From Cyanophora paradoxa (lineage: Eukaryota > Glaucocystophyceae > Cyanophorales > Cyanophoraceae), in NCBI GenBank assembly GCA_004431415.1, contig QPMI01000106.1, positions 62,001-126,000 on the forward strand: a stretch of DNA of 64,000 nt, written 5' to 3'. Of this stretch, positions 46,424-56,829 are shown one piece after another (position 1 is the stretch's first letter; each line of letters opens with the position of its first letter). Under the pieces are notes generated by a model. That model was given only the letters and a program-made list of their open reading frames with translations, had not been told where the DNA came from and made no database searches. A program made the translations under genes and the position numbers.

Positions 46424-46610
46424 TCTTAAATTGCCGAAGTCGCCAAAACTCGGATTTGCCGAGTCAATAAATTGCGCATGCCGAGAGTGAGGCCCGAGAC
46501 CAGATATTCGCTCTATGGCAGCCTAAGAAAATCCCTACCCCCAGCGACATTCGGCCGGCGTGTCGGCAATTTACGGCAATTTGAAGACCCGGCAAAATTC
46601 CGCTTCCTAC
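46424..46610. repeat. Dispersed repeat, copy B
   Basis: Partner of the repeat at 21,492-21,690 (same orientation, roughly 75-80% by eye). It contains TGC-GCA-TGC at 46,473-46,481 and GG-CC-GG at 46,553-46,558, which copy A lacks, whereas copy A has an AAT-ATT-AAT that B lacks. Confidence 0.6.
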
Positions 46611-48472
46611 AGTAGTACTGCAGCATACTGAATCATTATTACCGATATCTGATCAGTGGGGGACGAAGACCGAAGGGCTTCTGCCAGCTTGCTTCCCGTT
46701 CCCTCGCTTCAGCCAAAAGTTTTCTTGGAGGCCGTTTCCGAGGGCCAGTATGCAACACGAGAAAAAAGGGGCTTATTCGCGTTCCGATTGGCTCGGTGGA
46801 CCGGTCAGCCTTCGACTTTCGAGCGTCAAAGTCAAGCTCGCGAGAGCTCTCTCGAACTCGCGAAAACTGGTTTTCGAGGGGAAAACCAACTTCGCTCTCA
46901 TGATCACTGCTCAGCGGCTCTAGATCTGGGCTCTCGCTCGCGCGGCGGTACCGGTGCGCTGCGTCACACGGCGGTTTTGCATGACAAGCACTTCTCCCTA
47001 GCTGTCTCCTCTAGATTTCGGCTTCCTCGCACTGCGCCGCGTACGCCGCACGGTGCGCATCCGCGAAGCGCGCGCTTGTGTGTCCAAGTGAGCTGGTTTC
47101 GCGGCTTCCGAAGTTCTGCACAAACTTGCAATCATCAAGCGTTATTCACAGCTTCCCACAGAATCCGGACCGGCTGTCATCTGGCGGCACGCCGGCCCGG
47201 CGCTTCTGCGTACTACGGTAAATGTAAATCATCGTTGTCGTTCCTTCGCATCGTTTGTTTCCTCTGCCAGGACCAGGACCAGGCCAGGACCCTCTTGCCA
47301 GTTGAGCCTGCCAGGGCTGTATTCCAAGTCCCGGCTGGCGTTAACGTTGCTGCATTGCAGCGCTGTTTTGCGCCAGTTCGTCTAGATCTTCGCATGCTGT
47401 TTCAATCATTGATCATGAATTGTCTTCGCTTTCTGAAATTATACTGCATGCACAGGGCGCCTCTCACAGGCTTATCGTCGCCTCTTGCCCTGGCGGTACC
47501 CTCTCGTTGATTGACATGCATCTCCCGGCCGCATTGACGTGCACGCTCAGCCTGGAGCATTTCAACTGCTGCACGCTCAGCCTGGAGCGTTTCAACTGCC
47601 TGAGCGGAACATTGGAGCAGCGCCGGCCCGCCAAATCGGCAATCAGGTTTGCGATAGAATCAGCCCGAATAATGTGAATGAGTTCTTGCTCCAGGCTTTG
47701 CCGCCATCGCCGTCCGCAGTGATCCCCTCCAGAAGGCCTGGATCGCCTATGTTTACGGCGAGCCCTCTGCAGACAGCACCATCATCTTTTAGCCAGCTGT
47801 TCAGGGTTAGCGGTAGGCCGTGCGAAGAGAGTTGATGCGCAGCGTTGTTTGGCTCCAGAACAATCTTTGATATAGTGTGCGCTGAGTCTGGCCTTTCATT
47901 GAGTCTTTTTTTTATCGACTTGATCGCAGCGTGTGCTTATCGGGCCTTTTCTATTTTTTCAATCATAATCTGTGATTATCTTTACACTTCGACCTCCCGC
48001 GCGCACTGGGCCGGGGTCGTTCTGCCGCGCGCATGTGCGTGCCACTAGGACTCTTTCATATCGTCCGACGTCGACTGTCTCGCCAACATTATACATTTCT
48101 CGATTGATATCACGATCATGGGATCCTGTGAATTTGATCTCGAATTTCCCCTTCCGAAGTTCAACCGCAGTCCTTCACACAAATTGACCGTTCTACGTGC
48201 CATCCGCAAGCAATCAAGCTTCTGCATGTACAGAGGGCTGCCCCGCAATATTCGAATTCGATAGCGACGTTTAAGGACAATTAAAATAGTAAATGTAATC
48301 GGCATCGGCTGTCATTCGAGATGTGAAATTAAATACCGTGCCGAATATCCATGTCGCACTGACCGTACGCGTGCCCAGCTGCTGAAATGCACGGGTGCAC
48401 TGACTTCTCGAGTGAATTATTTATGTTTCCTCGAGCGAGTGCGTGGCCCCAGGGCGGCGCCGCTATATATAG
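46611..48472. other. Region with weak coding fragments
   Basis: A 284-codon plus frame opens at 46,656 but its composition and lack of motifs make it doubtful. Near 47,700-47,790 one plus frame reads FAAIAVRSDPLQKAWIAYVY, then GEPSADSTII, which is coding-like and may be an isolated exon. A 30-bp unit (GCACGCTCAGCCTGGAGC...) is tandemly duplicated at 47,541-47,600. I cannot assemble a gene from these pieces. Confidence 0.3.
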
Positions 48473-51400
48473 CTACGGCTGGGGGTACCGGTGCGCTTGA
48501 GCTCCCCCGGGGACCCAGTGGCCGCAGCGCATCCCATAGAGCTGCTGGATCTCGGCGGCCACGCGTGCGTCCCCGCACCTGCAGCCAACGAGCGTGAGGC
48601 GCGCGCGCCAAAACGCGAATGGGGGGGGGGAAGGGGGGGGGTACGGCCCGCACCGCTGCAGGGCCGCCACGACGAGCTGCGCCACCTGCGGCGAACGAAG
48701 CGAACGTTCGCGTGCGGAGGCGCGGTCACTGATAGCTATATATAGCGCGCGGCGGAGCGCGAGCGAGGCTAGACTCCTATATATGCCGATCCCGGAGGGC
48801 GGCCCCTAAAGGCATGTCTTCAGACCTTCTTCGCTCGCGGAGGTATCGTAGGTATATATCGCGGACCTAGAACACTAAGATTCTTCACAGGACTGCTGGG
48901 GCTACTTTGATTATTCGGGCTTCGGCTTCGATCTTGCTTTAACGACGTTATTATCATAAGTAGACAGCTAACGTTGTGTTATAGCGGACCTCGTTGTCGA
49001 GGGCGTCGGCTTACGGTTTCAATCTCGTTTAGCAATATTAATGCAGTTGATCTTATAAGCAGCTAGCGTTCCATTAATTAATCTTATATAATCTTACGTT
49101 CAATTATTGCAGCTGATCTTATAAGCAGCTGGCGTTATTTATATTACATCGGACCTCGCTGTCGAGGGCGTCGGCGACGGCGTTGAGTGCGTCCGCGAGG
49201 TCGGCGGCCTCCTCCGGCCCCAGCGGCCACTGCCGCGCGGCGGAGAGCAGCGGGCCCCGGAGCACCTGGGTCGGGTGAAAAGATGTCAAAAGATGTCATC
49301 GCTAAGAGATTCTAAGATGTCTAAGATGGCTGGCTATTAAAGTAGCTAGTAGCTATTAAAGCACCTCCGCGGGGTACACCAGCAGCGTGCGCCCCGTCAG
49401 CCCCAGCTGCTCCAGGCAACGCAGCCTGCGGGGGTACCGATGAGACGAGATCTAGACAGACAAGGCAGAGAAGTAGAGAAGAGAAGCTTCTGAAGAAAGG
49501 CAGAGAAGCTTCTATAAATAAAGCTTTAATCAAATCTTCTAGTGAGTGAGTCTTTAATCAAAGCTTCTAAATAAGCTTTAAAGCTTTAAAGCTTTGAAAG
49601 ATAAAGCTTGAGCTTTAACAAGGCGGCGGCGGCGGCGGCGGCGGGCGCACTCGCGGTGGGCGTCGGGGTCGGAGAGGAGGCACTTCTGGTGGAGCCAGGC
49701 GAGGGCGGCCGGCGGCGGCCAGCCTAGCACCGCCCCGGGCTCCGGCCACGGCGGCGGCGCCGCCGCCGCGCCGCCGGCGCCGCGGGGCCCGGCGCCACTG
49801 CAGGGGACGGGTGAGCGGTGCACGTGGGCAGCAGATCCAAAACCAAAGAACGCGGGCGCAAACCCGCGAAGGGCGCGGGAGGGACGACCGCGGGCTGCCT
49901 CGGAGGTCCGGTGGCCGCGGAAGGGCCGGTCCGGGCGGCAGCGGCTGCCGCTGCAACCCCGCGTGCTGCCCGGCGGCGGGGGCGGCGGCGGGGGGTACGG
50001 GGGCGGCGGGGGCGGGGGCGGGGGCGGCGGGGCGGGGCGGGGCCGGGCAGCAGCCTCCGCTGTACCGGGGCCGGCGCCGCCTGCGGGGCCACTCGCTGCC
50101 TCTTCCCGCCGGCGCCCGCGGCCGCGGCCGCTGGCTCCGCAGACGGGCCTGCGGCCGCCCCGTCCCCGAGCTTCCGCTTCCCCCCGCCGCCCCCCGCCTC
50201 GCGCCTCTCCGGCTCCTCCGGCTCCCCCTCCTCGTCGCCGGCGCCGGCGCCCTTGCCCAGCAGCAGGGGCGGCAGCGGGACATACTCCTGCGCGCGCGCG
50301 CGGCTCAGATGAGGTAGTAAAGGGAGGGAGGGGAGGGAAGGGCGCTCGCATCGTAGACCCGCGTCTCGTTGACGACGTACGCGACCGTCCGCGCCACGGC
50401 GCGCGCCAGGTCGTCCGCCCAGCTGCACAAATGGGCCTTCGCCTTCAGGCCGCGCGAGCGAGCGAGCGGAGGGGGCGGGGCGGGGCGGAGAGATAGCCTA
50501 AGGCGGCTTAGGTGTGCCGGTAGAGTTCAGACTAGGCTGTGCCCGGCACGCGTGCCTTTATCAACTCTAACCGTCCCGGGCGGCTGGCGCGCGCGCGGGC
50601 GGGCGGCGAGGGCGGGGCGGGGTGGGCGGGGGGCACGTCGGGTCGTTGTCTCCTACGAGGAGCTTGCGCTTGGGCCCCCCACGGCCCCCTCCGAACAGTT
50701 TCTTGTAGAATGTCTCCCCCTTGTAGTCTGCGCGTGCGGATCGGATCGGTGAGATCTCGTAAGGCTGGGCGCGAGGCAGGGCCGGGGCCGCTGGCGCGCG
50801 GGCGCCCTTTCATCGATCCCGAAGTTCGGGATCGAAGAAAGTGGCGCGGGCGCGGGCGGGCGGGCGGGCGCGCCGCTCAAGGGGAAGGTCAGCTCGTCGC
50901 CGAAGTGCTTGTACGCCTCTCCCGAGGGCCCCTCCGGCCCGAACCTAATTAAACAACCGTAAATCAACTAGATACCGTAAATCAAATAGATTAACGACCT
51001 AATAGCCCAGTTATAACCCCGAATCAAATAGATACGCTTCTTCCGAATCAGATTCCGATCTAGGGTAGATAGCGGGCATAGGTCGCACCAGGCGATGCGG
51101 CAGCGGTCGCGGAAGCGGAGGGCCGCCTCGACCGACGGCAGCAGGGGCGAGATTACCTGCGCACGGGCGGGCGGGCCGGATCGGCTCTTCTGTTCGCCAG
51201 CCACTAGAATTTCGGGATCGAAGAAAAGTTCGGGATCGAAGAAAGTTCGGGATCGAAGAAAGTTCGGGATCGAAGAAAGCTCGGGATCGAAGAAAGTTCG
51301 GCATCGAAGAAAGTTCGGGATCGAAGAAAGTTCGGGATCGAAGAAAGTTCGGGATCGAAGAAAGTTCGGGATCGACGAAAGTTCGGGATCGAAGAAAGTT

Positions 51401-54400
51401 CGGGATCGAAGAAAGTTCGGGATCGAAGAAAGTTCGGGATCGAAGAAAAACGGCGCGCCTTCTCGTCCTCCAGAGTGAAGGCCGCCACGTACTGGCCCGC
51501 CGAGACGAAGAAGACGTGCGGGGACAGCTGCGGGAGGGCGGGCGGTAGAAGAAGACCGTAAGCACAAATTAAAAAACTCATTAATATCAGGGGAATGCGT
51601 AAGCGAACTTAAAGATTAAAGTCATTTCTCCGTAAGCGAATGTAGGGATTAATCGCCGGCGGCGCGGGCAAGCGGGCCCGCGCCGCGAGGCTTTCTCTTG
51701 ATCGCGGTGGGGCGCGGGCGGGCGGGCGGGCGGGCAGGCGGGAAAGGCGGGGAGGGAGGGGGGGGAGGGGGGGGTACTCGCCTTCCGCTTCGTCGCCAGG
51801 GCCCACGCCTTCTCGAGGACCTCGAAGTCGATCTGGGGGGTACGCGAACACGGGGGCAGGGGTATTAGATATATATTTGGCGCCAAGATCAATAATCCTA
51901 GACGGGCGGTTCGGCTCGCGATCGGAGCGGACCGGCACGGCCACCAGGACCTTCCAGTGGTGCTCCAGGAACTCTGCGCGACCGTGAATTCTTCAATGGC
52001 GACGAATGAAAGGACGAGGCGGAGAGCGCAGCGCACGCTGGAACTGCGCCGCATTTCCGGAGAGCAGCGCGCCCACTGGCTTGTCCAAGCCGCTTGAAGG
52101 CTTGGGCACTTTCGCCGGATCCCTCTGCCTCCCGCCGGCCGCCTTGGCCGGCTCGCCCTGGCCCTGGCTTGGGCGTCTTGATGCCAGCTTGGAAGCTAGC
52201 TGCCTGGTAAGCCGCCTGGGAGCCGCCTTCGGCTTCTTTTTTTCCTTTCCTGTACCCGCGGAAGAGGTCTAGGGGTCAGGCAGATAGAATAGATGAGAGG
52301 GAAGCGGCGCGGATCGTAAAAGGAGATATCGATCTAGCTGTTGATTGTGCTCCAGATAAAGGAGATCATATATATATTCAGGCGGATGGATGGCGGAAGC
52401 GGCGCGGACCGCTGGACGAAGTCGACGCTGCGGGGCCCCGCGCAGCCCTGAGGCCGGATCCGGAGCCGCTGGCTGCAGGGGTGCCGGCGCCGCCCCGGGT
52501 GCCCCCCTGCTTGTCGAGTCGCTCCTGCTCGCGCTTCCTCTTCTCCGCCCCTTTGCGGATCAGCTCCGGAAGCCCAGGGCACGCCTGCGAAGACGACGCG
52601 TAAGCCTCAAGGAGGCGATGCGAGGCGGGGCGGGACGGGACGGGGTCCACGTAAAAGTGAGGGCACCCCGAGGGCCCCCGTCTCCCCGGCCAGATCTTCA
52701 CAACAGCACTTCTACAAGATCTTTTAAGCACTTTTATAAGATCTTTTGAGATCTTTTAAGCACTTTTATAAGATCTTTTGAGATCTTTCAAGCACTTTTA
52801 TAAGATCTTATAAGATCTTAAAGAGAGGGCACCTGAAGGGCCCCCGTCTCCCCGGCGACGAACGCGACCGTCCGCGCCACGGCCGCCGCCACATCGCTCG
52901 CCCGCCTGCGGCCGTGACCGCGGCCTCGAATCAGGCCTCGGATTTGGGGGAGAGAGGGGAGGAGGAGGGGCGAGGAAGCACTGCGGGTCGTTGGCGCCGA
53001 CGAGGAGGCGGGCCCCCACGTGCGCCGGCGCCCCGAAGAGCTTCCCGTAGAAGGACTCGCCCTTGTACTCTGAGAGAGGCCGCGCAATCGAATAAATGCA
53101 TGCGACGCCGGAATGCGCGGAGACGGCCGCGGGCGGGGAACTCTAATTATAAATCAAAGAAAGGTCATGTCGTCGATGGCCGCGCGCGGGGAACTCAGGG
53201 ACCCGCTCTTGCGCTCTAAAAGGCCCCGGGCCTTCGTCGATCGGAAAGACGCGCGGGCAATCGCAAGGCGACGGCCGCGCGTGGCCGCGGCCGCGGGGAG
53301 CCTAAGGGCAGGGAACCGAAGAAGATGGCGTACCCTCCAGCGGAAAGGCGAGGGTGTGCGTCTCGCCAGGGGCGACGTAGGAGGACGCAGAGGGGCCGTC
53401 AGGCCCGAACCTGAAACGCGATTAAGAATCGAAGATTTAGAATGAACCTATCCTCGGTCGTGATTATACGATCAAGAAAAACGCGGATACTTAAGAGAAT
53501 GATTGTGATTATTCATACAAATATCCACGTTATCCTTAATCATATATAGAACCCGAATTCAAGCGCAGCGGTGTCAACATCACGCCTTGGATATAAATGG
53601 ATATTAAGCGGCGCCGCGCGCACCAGGCGATGCGGCAGCGGTCGCGGAAGCGACGGGCCTCCTTCTCGGACGGAAGGGGCGGCGAAATGACCTGCGGGGA
53701 ATTCGAACAGAAGAGCTTAGCCAAGGACGACCCGAACGAGTTCGAACTCGGGTTCGAATCGCCCGGGGGCACCTTCTTGTTCTCCAGGAAGAAGGCGGAA
53801 ACGTAGACCTCCTCCGTGATCTCGCGGCCCCGGTTGATCTCGTAGACGAAGAACTCCGTGCGCTGCCGCAAGTCCAATGGTCAGGAAGCTTAAGGAGGGA
53901 ACGTGAAAATTCCCTTTGTGAGCTGGCTCCAGCATGCTATGCTTATATATATTTGAAGACTAAAGTTTGGGCCCTAACTAAAGCATTGGAGGGCGAGGAA
54001 CAGGGCGGGCGCCGGCTCGCCTTGCGCGTCGCTGCCATCCAGACCCTCTCGAAGAGCTCGGGGTCGACCTGGTCATGAATGAGCAAGGCGCGTGAGAGGA
54101 GATCTAGAGCGCGAGCCGCGGATGAGTCGGAGGGTCGGAGGGTCGGACCGGGGGCGTCACGAGGTCCTTCCAGCGCGTCCCCAGGAACTCTGGGGGCGGC
54201 GCAAACCATAATTATGAGGCCCGCAGAGCTAAAGAAGGACCAGGAGGACTGGGAGGGGTTGCGCACGCAGAACGTCGAACATCTTCGGGAAGTGTGTGTC
54301 GAGCGGCGCGTCCGCGTCGACGTCGATGACCTGTCCCGCGACGGCCGCGGGACCCCCGCTCGCCGCCGTTGCTGAGCTCGGTGCTGGAGGTGCTGCCGAT

Positions 54401-56344
54401 GACGAGCCCGGTGTTGGCCCCGCCGCCGCCGCCGCCGCCGCCGCCGAGCCCCTTGCCGGAACGGCCGCCGCCACCGCTGCGCTTTGCACCGGCTGGCTCG
54501 CTGCAGATTGCGGGTCCGTGCTCCGCACGAGGGCCCTGATTGCGTTCGGAAAGTTCGCTTCTTCGACCCCGTCCAGGGCTCCCTCCTCCAGCCGCGCGAA
54601 GAGCGGGTCGCCCTCGTACTCGCCCCGCCCGAAGTTGAGGTCCGCGTCCGTGGGGCCGCCGGCGCGCCCGTCCCGCCGGTCGAGCCACTGCGCCGCCAGG
54701 ATGCAGCGGTCCCGGAACCGCGCGGCCTCCTGCATTGGCCGGCCGCGGGCGCCGGCGCCGACCCACATCAGGAAGGCAGGATGCGGGCCCGATAAATAAA
54801 TATCCCGAAAGGCACCTTAGGAGACTTGAACGTGCCGGTCCCAAACTGATGACCGCGCCAACCGATGGGCTCAGTGCAGACGGCGTAACCCTTCTTCTTG
54901 ACGCGCTTCAAGACGACGCCTTTCCAGGCCGCGGGCTTGTCCGCCGGCTGCGGCCCTCCGGATCCTGGTCTGTCGAGTTGGGGCGGGGACGGAGAGAAGA
55001 GGTCCGCCCCAGCCTCCTCGCCCGCCGCCTCGACGTCTTCGTTTCCGCTGTCGCTGGGCGGCGACGCGCCCGGAGCGCCGCTGTCGGGCGCCGGCGGCGT
55101 CCCCGGCCCCGAGCCGCGAGCGCCCCCTCCCCCCTCGTCCCCGCCAGCCTCTGCCTTCGTCCCCCGCGCCTCGCTCTGCGCGACACGGTTGGCGACGCCG
55201 GGGCGCCCCCGGGCCCGACCCGAGGGCGTGCGCGAATGAGCTGACCGTAGCTGGAGAGGCGCAGTTGGCCGCCTCGGGGGCCGCCGGCGCCGCCGGCAGG
55301 GCTGGGCCGACCGGCCCTCTTTCCTCATCCGCGTCCAGCACAATCGCATCCTCGCGGCTGTCCCCGGACGCCCCACCCTGTGCAGCACGGTCAGAGGCGC
55401 GTACCCCGCCGCCGCGCCAACTTGAGCACGTGCGGGTGCAGACCGTCGGTGGGAAGAATTGATCGGCAACCGGCACAGGAGGGACCGCCGCCGAATTAGA
55501 AGACGCCGCGGAACACGCCCCCACCGGCTCGGAGCTCGACCCTTGGACGGGTCTCGTTTCGCCTTCCGGCACTGCCGGGACGGCCGGCTCCTCCTCCTCC
55601 GGAAGATCCCCTGTACCCCGCGCCAACGCCTCCCCCCGCCTCTCTTCTCCCCCCTCCTCGCGCTGGAAGACCCCGTCAGAGGCGTCAGCGCCGGACCGGA
55701 AGGAGGGGCGCGGACCGCTGCCGTATCGCCGTCGCCAGCTGTCGAAGGGTCCGTCGCGGCCGGCGCCGCGGTCTCGTCGGTGCGGCCATCTTTTCGACCC
55801 GCACACAGCCCAGCGCCAGCCTCTTCCTGCAGTCGGGCGGCCGCCACATGACCGCGGCTCCGGGGGCGGCGCAGGGGCGGTGCGAACCTCAGTCACCGCA
55901 CTCGGCGTCGACTCAATCTCGACCTGCGCGCGCGCCGATGAGGAAAAAGCGGTGCTGGGACGCTGTATGCGGCTTCCGGGGGCGCGCGCGTGCCTTTTGC
56001 TGCTTGGGAGAAGGTGAGGAGGGGGCGGGCGGCGGCGGCGGCGCCGCTGCCGTATCGCGCACGCGCTCAGCCGTGGCCGGCGCCGGCTCTAAAGTCGGTG
56101 CGGGCGGATCCGGCGCGGCGTTGAAGGAGGCTGCGTGCTGCGGCTCTGCATCCAGCGGAGGCGCGGCTGGCACGGATGGCTGCAGATCTAGACCTGCAGC
56201 GGTACCGGTCGGCTCAGCGCTAGCTGCTGCCGACGGCTCGCCGGACGCGCGGTCCGCCGCGGTAGAAACTGTCGCTGGTGCCGAAGGAGATGCATCTGTG
56301 GGCTGGCTCGCGTGCGGCGAGCTGTGAGAGGCCTGTGACCCCAT
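48473..56344 (-). CDS. Large protein with threefold repeated unknown module
   Basis: ATG at 56,344 starts MGSQASHSSPHASQPTDASP, a long disordered Ala/Pro/Ser N-terminus. Homologous blocks then recur in the same order. Module 1 (about 54.9-54.6 kb): GYAVCTEPIGWRGHQFG, then EAARFRDRCILAAQWLD. Module 2 (54.2-52.8 kb): VDPELFERVWMAATRKA, EFLGTRWKDLV, TEFFVYEINRGREITEEVYV, EARRFRDRCRIAWC, YKGESFYGKLFGA, LLVGANDPQCF, VAAAVARTVAFVAGET. Module 3 (52.0-50.3 kb): FEVLEKAWALATKRKA, EFLEHHWKVLV, HVFFVSAGQYVAAFTLEDEK, EAALRFRDRCRIAWC, YKGETFYKKLFGG, LLVGDNDP, LARAVARTVAYVVNET. After a KRKLGDG-type basic, NLS-like stretch comes a helical end (AADLADALNAVADALDSE, about 49,170; QVAQLVVAALQRC; LTLVGCRCGDARVAAEIQQL). 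I recognise no family. A nuclear role is a guess from the basic clusters. It could be two or three tandem genes instead of one. Confidence 0.5.
51211..51449. repeat. 17-bp minisatellite, about 14 units
   Basis: Tandem copies of GTTCGGGATCGAAGAAA with scattered single-base variants (a GCTCGGG unit, a GGCATCG unit, a GACGAAAG unit). It sits in an intron between the exons coding for TLEDEK and VISPLLPSVEAA on the minus strand. One further unit lies alone at about 50,823-50,840, next to GATCCCGAAGTTCGGGATC, an inverted pair of the same motif. Seventeen is not a multiple of three, but the array stays open on the minus strand with a 17-residue period. Confidence 0.9.
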
Positions 56345-56829
56345 CCGTCGTCGCCTCCAGCGAACGCGGCCTCGCCGCGGCGACCCGCGGCGGCGTCAAT
56401 CTGCAGAGCGCATCAGATGATGTTGCAATAGCTAAAGCGCATTTCGCAGTATCCGGACGGGACCGCGTCAAGCGACCCAGCAAAGTTGGATCGCTAGCTC
56501 GGAGGCCCAAAGGCGCGACGAACGCACCTGAAAACGCTTTTGCGGCGATTCGCTCTGCACCGCACGCCACGCTCTCGCTCCGCGTTTCAAAGCTGCGCGG
56601 AGGAGAATGGCCGTCAGTCGCTCGAGCTCCGAATGGTCCAGTCGCTCGCACTCACGCACTCGCGCGTCGACCGAGCGCTCTGATCGCAGCACAGCCGGAA
56701 GTGAAGTTCGGAGCGGGGGGCGAGCCGCGCCAGGGTACGCGTGACAAGGCTCTGTATTTTTCAGCTCCATCGCTTGCTTGGCCTCGTTATCTCTTCTCTT
56801 GCTTTATCGCTTTATCGTTCATCTCTTCC
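56345..56829. promoter_or_regulatory. Divergent promoter interval
   Basis: The 485 bp between two head-to-head starts (ATG 56,344 minus, ATG 56,830 plus). Near the plus start it is pyrimidine-rich (TCGTTATCTCTTCTCTTGC). A frame is open across it on both strands, but without recognisable protein. I assign it as shared upstream DNA. Confidence 0.45.

Noticed and set aside
46656-47510. 284-codon frame as a gene
   Set aside because: Mixed composition, no motif, interrupted by palindromic words as in spacers, and no exon-like borders. Kept only as an unresolved region.
51211-51449. Regular short repeats as a CRISPR array
   Set aside because: Head-to-tail 17-bp units without unique spacers, in an intron of a eukaryotic gene.
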